From Lysobacter arseniciresistens ZS79 (GTDB lineage: Bacteria; Pseudomonadota; Gammaproteobacteria; Xanthomonadales; Xanthomonadaceae): 64,000 nt of DNA. Every line of letters starts with the position of its first letter. Position 1 is the first letter of the stretch. Below the pieces are notes generated by a model, which worked only from the letters and a program-made list of their open reading frames with translations, did no database searches and was not told the DNA's origin. The stretch covers positions 1 to 64,000 of the forward strand of contig NZ_AVPT01000005.1 in the NCBI RefSeq assembly GCF_000768335.1, in the 5' to 3' direction. Both the position numbers and the translations under genes were made by a program. Below are positions 36,290 to 46,532 of the stretch, in pieces.

Positions 36290-36853
36290 TCAGAAGCGGT
36301 ACTCGCCGCCCAGCGCGATCGTGTCGACATCGACGTCGACGCCGCGGAAGTCGGCCTGGCGACGGTCGAAGTTCAGCGACACGCCGAAGTTGCGGTTGAA
36401 GTCGTAGCCGGCGCTGACGCCGAAGTACGCCTTGGTGGAGTGCTCGTCGTCGATGACGTCGAAGTTGTCCTCGCGGACCTGCGCGGTCAGCCGGGTGATG
36501 CCGACGCGGCCGCCGATGAAGAAGCCGGTGTGGGCCGGGCCGAAGTTCTTCTTGGCCGCGACGCCGGCGCCGAAGGACACCAGGTCGAGCTCCTGGTCGT
36601 TGCCCAGGTACTCGTTGTACAGCGTGCCGACGTGGCCTTCGACGGCGAAGTTCGGGTTGAACCAGTAGCCGCCGCCGAACGTGGCGGAGGTGTCGCTCTC
36701 GCTCGCCGAACCGACGCCGGTGTCGACGTCGACATCGCTCTGGCCGATCTCGGCGCGGATGTAGCCGGCGCTGCCGTCGGCGTTGGCGGCCATCGCGGCC
36801 GGGGCCATCGCGGCCAGGGCCAGGGCGGACGAGAGGATCAGGGTCTTCTTCAT
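36290..36853 (-). CDS. Outer-membrane beta-barrel protein
   Basis: The 187-residue precursor has a signal peptide (MKKTLILSSALALAAMAPAAMA). An 8-stranded barrel pattern follows with alternating aromatic strands (SDTSATFGGGYWFNPNFAVE, KNFGPAHTGFFIGGRVGI, KAYFGVSAGYDFNRNFGVSL). It ends in EYRF, with the terminal Phe recognised by BamA. It resembles OmpA-like/Opa-type small barrels of unknown role. The ATG at 36853 is preferred to upstream ATGs since AAGGA lies at a suitable distance. A terminator follows. Confidence 0.85.
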   Translation of the reverse strand: MKKTLILSSALALAAMAPAAMAANADGSAGYIRAEIGQSDVDVDTGVGSASESDTSATFGGGYWFNPNFAVEGHVGTLYNEYLGNDQELDLVSFGAGVAAKKNFGPAHTGFFIGGRVGITRLTAQVREDNFDVIDDEHSTKAYFGVSAGYDFNRNFGVSLNFDRRQADFRGVDVDVDTIALGGEYRF

Positions 36854-36955
36854 GGTGCGTGTCATTCCTTGGGTAGGGTTTGCCCGTGCGTGGGCGGCGC
36901 GCAGCATCGGCGGGGCGGGCCTGTCTGTCAAATTTTCGTTAACCGTGAAAAGCAA

Positions 36956-37004
36956 TTAATGAACCCCTCAGTACACTGCCGCCTTTCCGTCGCCGGAGTC
37001 GCCC
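36956..37004. promoter_or_regulatory. Divergent promoter region, barrel gene and efflux adaptor
   Basis: This 49-bp stretch, and the bases just before it, are AT-rich (TTTTCGTTAACCGTGAAAAG at about 36933–36952 is a near-palindrome). A -10-like TACACT lies at 36972–36977, 27 bp before the adaptor start. A regulator of the efflux operon may bind here, but no regulator gene is adjacent. Confidence 0.35.
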
Positions 37005-38123
37005 ATGCCCGTGTCCGCCCGTCGCTGGCTGTCGCTGGCCTGCCTTTGCCTGGCGCTGGCCGCCTGCGGGGGCGATGACGCCGCCGACGATGCCGCGACC
37101 GAAGCGAGCGCCGGGATGGCGGTCACCACGGCGCCGGTCACGCGACGCGAGCTGGCCAGCGGGGTCACCGCGTCGGGGCCGATCACGGCGGTCGAGGAAA
37201 TGCAGCTCGGGGTCGAGCTGAGCGGGCTGCGGGTGACCGCGGTCAACGTCGACGAGGGCGAGGTGGTCGACGCCGGCGACGTGCTGCTGACGCTGGACGC
37301 CCGCACGCTGGACTCCGACCTCGCCCAGGCCCGGGCCGCGCTCAACGAGGCCGAGGCCGGCGCGGCGCTGGCGCGGTCCAACCTGGCACGCGGCGAGCAA
37401 CTGGCACGCGGGCAGTACATCAGCGCGGCCTCGCTGGACGAGCTGCGGGCGGCGCGCACCCAGGCCGAGGCGCGCGTCGGCACCGCACGGGCGGCGCGCG
37501 ACGCGGCGCAGTTGCGGCGTGATTTCGCGACCCTGCGGGCGCCGGCCGACGGGGTCATTTCGGCGCGCCTGGTGCAGCCCGGGCAGGTGGTCGCGGCCGG
37601 CAGCGAGTTGCTGCGTCTGATCCGCGACGGCGAGCTGGAGTGGCGCGCGGAGTTGCCGGCGGCCGACCTGGGCACCGTCAACCCCGGCGACCGGGTGGAG
37701 TTGCGCGACCGTGACGGCGACCGGGTGGTCGGCACCGTGCGCGCGGTCTCGCCCGGCGTCGATGCGGCCAGCCGCACCGGCACCGTGTTCGCCGACCTGC
37801 CGGAGCCGGCCGACCTGCAACCGGGCACCTACCTGGAAGGCCGGATCAACACCGGGCTGGCGACCGTGCCGGTGGTGCCGGCGGACGCGGTGGTGCTGCG
37901 CGACGGCTTCCCGACCGTGTTCGTGGTCGAGGACGGCACCGCGCGGATGGTGCGGATCGAGCCCGGCGCGCGCGACAACGGTTTCGTCGAGGTGCGTGCG
38001 GGGTTGGACGACGGCGCGCAGGTGGTGGTGCGCGGCGCCGGCTTCCTCGCCGACGGCGACCGGGTCCGCGTGGTACCGGTGGACGACGCAGCGACACCCG
38101 CCACCCCGGCACCCGCCCCATGA
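37005..38123 (+). CDS. RND efflux periplasmic adaptor (MFP) lipoprotein
   Basis: The 372-residue protein has a lipobox (LACLCLALAAC, lipid Cys21). The membrane-fusion fold follows: beta-barrel/lipoyl halves (GLRVTAVNVDEGEVVDAGDV, FATLRAPADGVISARLVQPG) around a coiled-coil hairpin (DLAQARAALNEAEAGAALARS…AARTQAEARVG). A C-terminal beta domain completes the protein. It bridges an RND pump to an outer-membrane channel. The stop overlaps the pump start (ATGA). No outer-membrane factor is encoded in the operon, so a TolC-like protein must come from elsewhere. Confidence 0.93.
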   Translation: MPVSARRWLSLACLCLALAACGGDDAADDAATEASAGMAVTTAPVTRRELASGVTASGPITAVEEMQLGVELSGLRVTAVNVDEGEVVDAGDVLLTLDARTLDSDLAQARAALNEAEAGAALARSNLARGEQLARGQYISAASLDELRAARTQAEARVGTARAARDAAQLRRDFATLRAPADGVISARLVQPGQVVAAGSELLRLIRDGELEWRAELPAADLGTVNPGDRVELRDRDGDRVVGTVRAVSPGVDAASRTGTVFADLPEPADLQPGTYLEGRINTGLATVPVVPADAVVLRDGFPTVFVVEDGTARMVRIEPGARDNGFVEVRAGLDDGAQVVVRGAGFLADGDRVRVVPVDDAATPATPAPAP

Positions 38124-41100
38124 GCGGCGGCGGCACCCTCTCCTCCTGGGCGATCGACCGGCCGCTGCCGGCGGTGCTGGTGTTCATCGTGCTGTGCGTG
38201 GCGGGGATCTGGGGCTTCATCCAGCTGCCGGTGGCGCGCTTCCCCGACGTCGCCTTCCCGATGACCACGGTCACCGTGGTGCAGCCCGGTGCCTCGCCGT
38301 CGCAATTGGAGACCGAAGTCACCCGCCGCATCGAGGATTCGGTGGCGACCATCCCCGGCATCAAGCGGGTGGTCTCCAGCGTGACCGAGGGCACCAGCAC
38401 GACGATGATCGAGTTCGAGCTGGAGGTCGACGTCGACAGCGCACTGGACGAGACCCGCGACGCGGTCACCCGGGTTCGCACCGACCTGCCGCAGGACATC
38501 CAGGAGCCGCTGGTCGGCAAGGTCGACATCGGCGGCGCGCTGGTGACCTACGCGGTGTCGGCGCCGTCGATGACGCCCGACCAGCGCTCGTGGTTCGTCG
38601 ACCGCGAGGTGTCGCGTGCGCTGTACGGCGTCGACGGCGTCGCCCGGGTGTCGCGCATCGGCGGTATCGAGCGGCAGGTGCGGGTCGACCTGGACCCGCA
38701 GCAGCTGCTGGCATACGGCGTCACCGCCGCGGAGGTGTCGCAGCAGCTGGCGCGCATCCAGGTGGAACAGGCCGGCGGCCGCGCCGAGATCGGCGGCAAC
38801 CAGCAGACCATCCGCACCATCGGCACGGTGGACGACGTGCAGCAGCTGCGCGACTACACCATCAGCCTGGCCGACGGCCGCGCGGTGCGGCTGTCGTCGA
38901 TCGCCACCATCACCGACGGCGCCGCCGACCCGACCCAGGCCGCGCTGCTGGACGGCGAGGCGGTCGTCGCGTTCTCGGTCTCGCGCAGCCGCGGCGCCGA
39001 CGAGCTGGACGTCTCCGAAGGCGTGCGCGCCACGCTGGACGAGCTGGCCGCGGCGCACCCGGGGGTCGAGTTCGAGCTGGTCAGCGACATGGTCCAGGAG
39101 ACCCGCAACTCCTACGAGTCGTCGATGACGATGCTGTGGGAGGGCGCGCTGCTGGCGCTGGTGGTGGTGTGGCTGTTCCTGCGCGACTGGCGCGCCACCT
39201 GGGTCAGCGCGGTGGCGCTGCCGCTGTCGATCATCCCGACCTTCGCGGTGATTTACCTGCTCGGCTTCTCGCTCAACATGATCACGCTGCTGGCGCTGGC
39301 GGTGGTGGTCGGCATCCTGGTGGACGACGCGATCGTGGAGATCGAGAACATCGTTCGCCATCTCGGCCAGGGCAAGAGTCCGCGCGAGGCGGCGCGCGAG
39401 GCCGCCAACGAGATCGGTACCGCGGTGATCGCCACCTCGATGACGCTGGCGGCGGTGTTCGTGCCGGTCGCGTTCATGCCCGGCATCGCCGGCAAGTTCT
39501 TCCGCGAGTTCGGCTGGACGGCGGCGACCGCGGTGCTGTTCTCGCTGCTGGTCGCGCGCCTGCTGACGCCGATGATGGCCGCCTACCTGCTCAAGCCGCA
39601 CGCCGACAACCCCGGCGAGTCGCGGCTGATGAAGCGCTACCTCGGCTGGGTCGACGCCGCCCTGCGCCACCGCGCCCGCACGCTGTGGGCGGCGTTCGCG
39701 CTGTTCGTGCTGTCGCTGTGCCTGGTGCCGCTGATCCCGGCCACCTTCATCCCGACCGGCGACCTCGGCCGCAGCAACCTCAGCATCGAGTTGCCGCCGG
39801 GCACGCCGGTGGAGGAGACGGTGGCGGTGTCCGAGCAGGCCCGCGCCCAGCTGGAATCGATGCCCGAGCTGCAGAGCGTCTTCACCATGGTCGGCAGCGT
39901 GCTCGACCTCGGCGACCCGAGCCAGAGCGGCACCGGCGACCCGCGCAAGGCGACGCTGGTGATCGACTGGGGCAACGCCGACGACCGCGACCGCAGCCAG
40001 CAGCAGCTCGAACAGGAAGTGCGCGAGCGGCTGGCCGACCTGCCCGGCACGCGCGTGAGCTTCATCAGCGCCGAGCCGGGCGGGCGCATGCAGCTGGTGC
40101 TGGCCGGCGACGACCCGGAGAAGCTGCACGCCGCGGCCGCCGCGGTGGAGCGCGACCTGCGCACGTTGCAGGGGCTGGGCAGCATCTCCTCGTCGGCGTC
40201 GCTGTTGCGGCCGGAGCTGCGGATCGAGCCGGACCCCGCACGCGCGGCCGACCTCGGCGTGTCGACCGCGCAGATCGCCGAGGCGGCGCGCGTCGCCACC
40301 GCCGGCGACTACACCCAGCGCATGGCCAAGCTCAACCTGCCCGACCGCCAGGTGCCGATCCGGGTCGGCTTCGCCCGCGAGGACCTGCGCGACCCGGCGC
40401 TGGTCGGCCAGCTGCAGGTGCGCGGCAACCAGGGGCCGGTGCCGCTGTCGGCGGTGGCCGACATCGAGGCCGGCAGCGGGCCGTCGGTGATCTCCCGCTA
40501 CAAGCGCCAGCGCAACATCACCCTGACCGCCGAACTCAACGGCCGCCCGCTCGGCGAGGTGATGCAGGAGGTGCAGCAGCTGCCGAGCGTCAACCGGCTG
40601 CCGGCCGGCGTCGACTTCCTCAACACCGGCGACGCCGAGGTGTTCGTCGAGCTGTTCACCGGCTTCGCGCTGGCGATGGGCGCCGGCATCGTCTGCATCT
40701 ACATGGTGCTGTTGCTGCTGTTCAACCACCCGGTGCAGCCGCTGACCATCCTCACCGCGGTGCCGCTGTCCGCCGGCGGTGCGTTCGCGGCGCTGCTGCT
40801 GAGCGGCAACATGCTGTCGATCTCGGCGCTGATCGGCCTGCTGATGCTGATCGGCGTGGCGACCAAGAACTCGATCCTGCTGGTCGACTACGCGGTGATG
40901 GCCGAGGACGAACACGGGCTGTCGCAGCACGACGCGCTGATCGACGCCTGCCGCAAGCGCGCCCGGCCGGTGATCATGACCACGCTGGCGATGGGCGCCG
41001 GGATGATGCCGCTGGCGCTCGGGTTCTCCGGCGATTCCAGCTTCCGCGCGCCGATGGCGTGGGCGGTGATCGGCGGGCTGATCACCTCGACCCTGCTCAG

Positions 41101-41203
41101 CCTGATCGTGGTGCCGGCGGCCTACACGGTGCTGCACGACGTCGGCGACTGGTTCGCACGGCGGTTCCGGCGTGGCGCGGCCGGGACGCACGCGTCGGCC
41201 TGA
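38120..41203 (+). CDS. RND-family efflux transporter permease
   Basis: The 1,027-residue protein has the full AcrB/MdtB-type layout. Twelve membrane helices enclose two large periplasmic loops, with the proton-relay aspartates in VVVGILVDDAIVEIEN in TM4 and a Lys in the TM10 region GVATKNSILLVDYAV. The N-terminus reads WAIDRPLPAVLVFIVLCVAG. The closest look is to the HAE1/HAE3-like multidrug pumps with a short N-terminus. It probably exports hydrophobic compounds by proton antiport; the substrates are unknown. It is translationally coupled to the adaptor. Confidence 0.94.
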   Translation: MSGGGTLSSWAIDRPLPAVLVFIVLCVAGIWGFIQLPVARFPDVAFPMTTVTVVQPGASPSQLETEVTRRIEDSVATIPGIKRVVSSVTEGTSTTMIEFELEVDVDSALDETRDAVTRVRTDLPQDIQEPLVGKVDIGGALVTYAVSAPSMTPDQRSWFVDREVSRALYGVDGVARVSRIGGIERQVRVDLDPQQLLAYGVTAAEVSQQLARIQVEQAGGRAEIGGNQQTIRTIGTVDDVQQLRDYTISLADGRAVRLSSIATITDGAADPTQAALLDGEAVVAFSVSRSRGADELDVSEGVRATLDELAAAHPGVEFELVSDMVQETRNSYESSMTMLWEGALLALVVVWLFLRDWRATWVSAVALPLSIIPTFAVIYLLGFSLNMITLLALAVVVGILVDDAIVEIENIVRHLGQGKSPREAAREAANEIGTAVIATSMTLAAVFVPVAFMPGIAGKFFREFGWTAATAVLFSLLVARLLTPMMAAYLLKPHADNPGESRLMKRYLGWVDAALRHRARTLWAAFALFVLSLCLVPLIPATFIPTGDLGRSNLSIELPPGTPVEETVAVSEQARAQLESMPELQSVFTMVGSVLDLGDPSQSGTGDPRKATLVIDWGNADDRDRSQQQLEQEVRERLADLPGTRVSFISAEPGGRMQLVLAGDDPEKLHAAAAAVERDLRTLQGLGSISSSASLLRPELRIEPDPARAADLGVSTAQIAEAARVATAGDYTQRMAKLNLPDRQVPIRVGFAREDLRDPALVGQLQVRGNQGPVPLSAVADIEAGSGPSVISRYKRQRNITLTAELNGRPLGEVMQEVQQLPSVNRLPAGVDFLNTGDAEVFVELFTGFALAMGAGIVCIYMVLLLLFNHPVQPLTILTAVPLSAGGAFAALLLSGNMLSISALIGLLMLIGVATKNSILLVDYAVMAEDEHGLSQHDALIDACRKRARPVIMTTLAMGAGMMPLALGFSGDSSFRAPMAWAVIGGLITSTLLSLIVVPAAYTVLHDVGDWFARRFRRGAAGTHASA

Positions 41204-41292
41204 TCGGTACGGAAGGCCCCCGCCGGTGCGCGCGCCGGCCCGGCAGCGGTGCATCATTTCCGCTCCGTCCCTGCTCCCGTTCCGGCCCGCCC

Positions 41293-41646
41293 ATGCACGC
41301 GACCTGGACCACCATCGGCCTGCTCACCCTGAGCAACGTCTTCATGACCTTCGCCTGGTACGCCCACCTCAAGGAGCTGGGCGGCAAGCCGTGGATCATC
41401 GCCGCGCTGATCAGCTGGGGCGTCGCGTTCTTCGAGTACCTGCTGCAGGTGCCGGCCAACCGGATCGGCTACACGGTGATGTCGCTTGGACAGCTGAAGA
41501 TCCTGCAGGAGGTCATCACGCTGACGGTGTTCGTGCCGTTCGCGGTGTTCTACATGAAGGAGCCGCTGAAGCTGGACTACCTGTGGGCCGGGCTGTGCAT
41601 GCTGGGCGCGGTGTATTTCATGTTCCGTGACAAGATCGGTGCCTGA
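41293..41646 (+). CDS. DUF486 (DMT-superfamily) membrane protein
   Basis: The 117-residue protein has four transmembrane helices and the DUF486 pattern LLTLSNVFMTFAWYAHLKEL, then QVPANRIGYTVMSLGQLKIL and DYLWAGLCMLGAVYFMFRDK. These are half-sized drug/metabolite-transporter-like proteins that probably dimerise; function unknown. It follows the RND pump by 89 bp on the same strand. Confidence 0.88.
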   Translation: MHATWTTIGLLTLSNVFMTFAWYAHLKELGGKPWIIAALISWGVAFFEYLLQVPANRIGYTVMSLGQLKILQEVITLTVFVPFAVFYMKEPLKLDYLWAGLCMLGAVYFMFRDKIGA

Positions 41647-41719
41647 ACGAGCGACCTTGACAAGGCCGCATAGGGCCGATAGGGGTACAGCGCCAATAGG
41701 GCATCGCGAGGAGAAGGAA

Positions 41720-42187
41720 ATGCTCGTCAACAGTGCAGGAATGCTGATTTTCTGTGCAATAGCCTCGCTTTATTTTGCCGCATCGCCTCCCGCCAACGCG
41801 CAGTCGGTAAAAGTCGAATCCTCTGTCAGCACGACATATCAAGCCGGATCGCGCGAGTCGAGCGAGGTTCGCGGGTGGCTGATCGATCACGCGGAATATC
41901 GCAATGGCACACCCCTCGGTGAGTTTGAAAAACTCGGCCAGATAGTTGTCACCTACGAAACATCCCACCCGGGCAGTGGGGTGACAGCAAGTAGCCCTGG
42001 CAACCAACCGCCGGTGCCACTACCTGCAACCGGGCGCCACGGCGATACGATCACTATCTCCTCTTGCGGCGGCGGAGCTTCCCAGAGCTGGTCCTATACG
42101 TGGGTCGCCAACCCGAATGGCGGCGGCTGGGTGCTGATCAGCTACAGCTATACCAGGACGCGGGCATGCTCGGGCAGCGGAGCCTAG
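41720..42187 (+). CDS. Hypothetical secreted protein
   Basis: I do not recognise this 155-residue protein. It has a signal peptide (MLIFCAIASLYFAASPPANA) followed by a Ser/Thr/Gly-rich, beta-prone mature part (GDTITISSCGGGASQSWSYT then WVANPNGGGWVLISYSYTRT). GAGAAGGAA precedes the ATG. It is more AT-rich than its neighbours, which suggests transfer. Upstream ATG readings lack a ribosome site. Confidence 0.6.
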   Translation: MLVNSAGMLIFCAIASLYFAASPPANAQSVKVESSVSTTYQAGSRESSEVRGWLIDHAEYRNGTPLGEFEKLGQIVVTYETSHPGSGVTASSPGNQPPVPLPATGRHGDTITISSCGGGASQSWSYTWVANPNGGGWVLISYSYTRTRACSGSGA

Positions 42188-42216
42188 GCTCCGGTTAACC
42201 AAAGCGGGAATCGCCG

Positions 42217-43278
42217 TCACCACGCCCGGCCGTACTGCGGCGGCGTGGTGATCCCGGCGCCGAGCGTGTGGGCGGCGCGGCGCGGGAAGTACGGGTCGCG
42301 CAGCAGTTCGCGGGCCAGCAGCACCATGTCGGCCTCGCCGTCGGCGACGATGCGCTCGACCTGGGCCGGGTCGGTCAGCAGCCCGACCGCGCCGGTGGCG
42401 ATGCCCGCCTCGCGCCTGATCCGGCAGGCGAACGGCACCTGGTAACCCGGCTGCAGCGGGATTTTCGCGTTCGGCACGCTGCCACCGCTGGACACGTCGA
42501 CCAGGTCGACGCCGCGGTCCTTCAGCCGCCCCGCCAGCGCGAGGCTCTGCTCGATGTCCCAGCCGCCGTCCACCCAGTCGGTCGCGGAGATCCGCAGCCA
42601 CAGCGGCAGGCGCTCCGGCCAGGCCGTGCGGACCGCGTCGACCACCTCCAGCAGCAGCCGGATGCGGTGTTCGAAATCGCCGCCGTAGCGGTCGGTGCGG
42701 CGGTTGGACAGCGGCGACAGGAACTCGTGCAGCAGGTAGCCGTGGGCGGCGTGGATCTCGACCATCTGGAAGCCGGCGTCGAGCGCACGGCGGGTGGCGG
42801 CGGCGAAGTCCTCGACCACCTGCTCGATCCCGGCCGCGTCGAGCGCCTCCGGCACCGGCGAGCGCTCGTCGAACGCGACCGCCGACGGTGCGACCGGGGT
42901 CCATCCGCCGTCCTCCGGCCCGACCGCCCCGCCGCCGCGCCACGGGGCGTCGGTGCTGGCCTTGCGCCCCGCGTGGGCCAGTTGCACCGCCGGGACCGCG
43001 CCCTGCTCGGCGATGAACCGGTTGATCCGCATCCAGGCGTTGGTCTGCGACTCGTTCCACAACCCGGTGTCGGCCGGCGAGATCCGGCCCTCCGGCGACA
43101 CCGCGGTGGCCTCGGCGATGACCGTGGCGGCGCCGCCGACCGCGCGGCTGCCCAGGTGGACCAGGTGCCAGTCGTCGGGCAGGCCGTCGCGGGCGGAGTA
43201 CTGGCACATCGGCGACACCGCGAGCCGGTTGCGGAAGGTGACGCCACGCTGGACGAGGGGCTGGAACAGGCGGGACAA
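42217..43278 (-). CDS. Old-yellow-enzyme NADPH dehydrogenase (YqjM/XenA type)
   Basis: The 353-residue FMN protein has the YqjM-type [11 protein letters not shown] motif with the thermophilic-like Cys near residue 25. It also has [25 protein letters not shown], and the catalytic [17 protein letters not shown], followed by NRRTDRYGG. It reduces activated alkenes, quinones or nitro compounds with NAD(P)H. It diverges from accA with a 150-bp spacer. A role in electrophile stress is likely but not shown. Confidence 0.94.
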   Translation of the reverse strand: MSRLFQPLVQRGVTFRNRLAVSPMCQYSARDGLPDDWHLVHLGSRAVGGAATVIAEATAVSPEGRISPADTGLWNESQTNAWMRINRFIAEQGAVPAVQLAHAGRKASTDAPWRGGGAVGPEDGGWTPVAPSAVAFDERSPVPEALDAAGIEQVVEDFAAATRRALDAGFQMVEIHAAHGYLLHEFLSPLSNRRTDRYGGDFEHRIRLLLEVVDAVRTAWPERLPLWLRISATDWVDGGWDIEQSLALAGRLKDRGVDLVDVSSGGSVPNAKIPLQPGYQVPFACRIRREAGIATGAVGLLTDPAQVERIVADGEADMVLLARELLRDPYFPRRAAHTLGAGITTPPQYGRAW

Positions 43279-43381
43279 GGCACGCTCCTGGGTCGACGGG
43301 GGTCACAGCATGCCCCCGTTGCGGCCGCCGTGGCGCGTGCGGGCCGCGCCGGACGCCTCGGTACGGCCCCGGGCGGTCGGC

Positions 43382-43387
43382 TAGACT
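43382..43387 (+). promoter_or_regulatory. -10 box of a probable accA promoter
   Basis: TAGACT lies 41 bp upstream of the accA ATG in the divergent spacer with the flavin reductase gene. No convincing -35 is seen. It fits accA having its own promoter now that dnaE is not adjacent. Confidence 0.35.
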
Positions 43388-43427
43388 GTCCCGATTGACC
43401 GGCAGCCCGCCTGCCCCGGACGACCGC

Positions 43428-44386
<959 letters not shown>

Positions 44387-44387
<1 letters not shown>

Positions 44388-44623
44388 TGTTCGGCTACCG
44401 CGCCGCCAAGTACTGGGCCGCCGTCGGCGCGCTGTTCGCGGTGGGCACCTGGCTCAGCCTGTCGAACAACGTGCTGGTCGCGCTGGCCTTCGCCGGCCTC
44501 ACCGCCGCCTGCCTGCTGGTGGCCGCCAGCTGCCTGCTGGTGCCGCCGCGGCCGCCGCACCGCGAAGACGACGGGCACGACCACACCGACGCGGCGCCGC
44601 GCCGGCGCAACTGGCGGCCCTGA
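44387..44623 (+). CDS. Small membrane protein
   Basis: The 78-residue product has two hydrophobic segments (AAVGALFAVGTWLSLSNNVL and ALAFAGLTAACLLVAASCLL) and a polar, His/Arg-rich tail. The ATG overlaps the accA stop (TGATG), so it is co-translated with accA. No family is recognised. It precedes tilS by 86 bp on the same strand. Confidence 0.55.
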
Positions 44624-44709
44624 GTTCGACGCAGTAGCGCTCGCGTCGGGCGCCCGCTGAAACCGCTGCAACGCCGGGCCGCCCGGCGCTTCATGGCACC
44701 ATCGCGCCC

Positions 44710-46173
44710 ATGCCGACCGTGCCCCCAGTGCTCGAAGACGCGGTGGGACCGCTGCCTGACGCGCCGCTGTGCGTGGGCTTCAGCGGCGGCCTCGACTCGG
44801 CCGTGCTGTTGCACCTGCTGGCATCCCTGCCCGCGCCGCACGAACGCGGCCTGCGCGCAATGCATGTCAATCACGGACTGCAGGAACGCGCCGATGACTG
44901 GGCCGCCCACTGCCGCGACGTCTGCGCGGCGCTGTCGGTTCCGTTGACCATCCACCACGTGACGGTGCCGCGCGACAGCGGGCTCGGTATCGAGGGCGCC
45001 GCCCGGCAGGCCCGGCGGGCGGCGTTCGCGGAGCAACTGGGCGACAGCGAGGTGCTGGCGCTCGCCCACCATCTCGATGACCAGGCCGAGACCTTCCTGC
45101 TGCGGGCGCTGCGGGCATCCGGGCCGGACGGCCTGGCAGCGATGCCGGCGTGGCGGCCGTTCGCGCGCGGGCATCTGTGGCGGCCGTTGCTGCACGTTCC
45201 ACGCGCGGCGCTGGAGCGGTACGCGCACGCACACGGCCTGCTCTGGATCGACGACCCGTCCAACACCGACGTGTCGTTCGACCGCAACTTCCTGCGCCAG
45301 CGCGTCCTGCCGCTGCTGCGCGAGCGCTGGCCGCATGCCGCGGCATCGATGGCGCGGTCGGCGGCGTTGTGCGGGGAGGCGGGCGGTTTGCTGGCCGACG
45401 AGGATGCACGGGCGTTGCGTGCGTGCGCTCTGGCCGTTGGCACGCCGCCGATGGAGATGATCGCCGCGCCTTCGGTCGCGACCGGTTCCGCTCCGCCTCC
45501 GCGCCTTGGAACCCCCGCCGCAGCGACACGATTGGGGCCGCTCGCGGCCCCGGAGGCGACCTCGCCGTCGCTGTCGCGCGCCGCGCTGATCGCGCTGCCG
45601 TCGGCGCGACGGGCACGTGTGCTCCGGCGCTGGATCGACGAGCTCGGCTTGCCGCCGCTGCCGGCCGGGGGCATCGCCCGGATCGAATCCGAGGTGCTGC
45701 CGGCGCGCGGCGACGCGGACGCGGCCTTCGAATGGACCGGCGCATCGGTGCGGGCGTGGCGGGACTGGTTGCATGCGGAGATGGTGCAACCGCCGCTGCC
45801 GGCGGACTGGGGGGCGCGCTGGGACGGCCGGGAGCCGCTATCGCTGCCCGGTGGAGGCCTTCTCGAACTCTCGGCACTCGACACGCGCTCCGGCCACGCA
45901 CAGCCTCCTCCCGACGCCCCCGCCTTCACTCCACCCCTGATCGTCCACCCGCGCCGCGGCGGCGAGCGCATCACCCTGCCGGGTCGCAGCCACTCGCACT
46001 CGCTCAAGCACGTGCTGCAGGAGTCCGGCATCCCGCCGTGGGAACGCGCACGGCTGCCGCTGCTGTCGTCCGCCGAAGGCGAGGTGCTGGCCGCGGGCGA
46101 CCGGATCATTTCCGCGGCGCTGCGCGACCGGCTCGATGCCCGGCAGCTCACGCTGGTCTGGCGCCGGCACTGA
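44710..46173 (+). CDS. tilS: tRNA(Ile)-lysidine synthase
   Basis: TilS modifies C34 of tRNA(Ile2) to lysidine. The 487-residue protein has the PP-loop [29 protein letters not shown], and the [17 protein letters not shown] region. The substrate-binding domain reads [21 protein letters not shown], and the C-terminal TilS domain [20 protein letters not shown] is intact. Roughly residues 245–288 (about 45442–45575) form a low-complexity Pro/Ala/Gly insert with palindromic DNA, absent from the usual TilS. It does not break the frame. Confidence 0.95.
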   Translation: MPTVPPVLEDAVGPLPDAPLCVGFSGGLDSAVLLHLLASLPAPHERGLRAMHVNHGLQERADDWAAHCRDVCAALSVPLTIHHVTVPRDSGLGIEGAARQARRAAFAEQLGDSEVLALAHHLDDQAETFLLRALRASGPDGLAAMPAWRPFARGHLWRPLLHVPRAALERYAHAHGLLWIDDPSNTDVSFDRNFLRQRVLPLLRERWPHAAASMARSAALCGEAGGLLADEDARALRACALAVGTPPMEMIAAPSVATGSAPPPRLGTPAAATRLGPLAAPEATSPSLSRAALIALPSARRARVLRRWIDELGLPPLPAGGIARIESEVLPARGDADAAFEWTGASVRAWRDWLHAEMVQPPLPADWGARWDGREPLSLPGGGLLELSALDTRSGHAQPPPDAPAFTPPLIVHPRRGGERITLPGRSHSHSLKHVLQESGIPPWERARLPLLSSAEGEVLAAGDRIISAALRDRLDARQLTLVWRRH

Positions 46174-46268
46174 ATACGGCTGCCCCGGCCAACCGGCCGT
46201 CGACGCCGCATGGCGCCGGCCCCCGCCCCGCGTTGACCCGCCCACCACCGCCCCCCCACACTTGCGGC

Positions 46269-46532
46269 ATGCCTCGCAAACCCCAACCCGAAGCCTCGCC
46301 GGTCGCCGATTTCGAGACCTCGCTCGACGCCCTCGAGCAGCTGGTCGAGAAGATGGAGCACGGCGAGATGAGCCTGGAGGAGTCGCTGGCCGCGTACGAG
46401 CGCGGGGTCGGGCTCTACCGCCGCTGCCAGACCGCGCTGGAGCAGGCCGAGCTGCGCGTGCGCCTGCTCAGCGACCCGCAGGATCCTGCGGCCGGACAGC
46501 CGTTCGAGCCTCCCGCTTCGCCCGATGCCTGA
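46269..46532 (+). CDS. xseB: Exodeoxyribonuclease VII small subunit
   Basis: XseB with XseA degrades single-stranded DNA from both ends. The 87-residue protein has the conserved [20 protein letters not shown] and [20 protein letters not shown]. The stop overlaps the ispA start by 8 bases, the usual xseB–ispA arrangement. It follows tilS by 95 bp with no clear terminator. Confidence 0.95.
   Translation: MPRKPQPEASPVADFETSLDALEQLVEKMEHGEMSLEESLAAYERGVGLYRRCQTALEQAELRVRLLSDPQDPAAGQPFEPPASPDA

Noticed and set aside
37711-41646. Very long plus-strand frame through the RND pump in another phase
   Set aside because: Only its last 117 residues (DUF486) are real; the rest is Arg/Gly/Ala-rich shadow of the pump gene.
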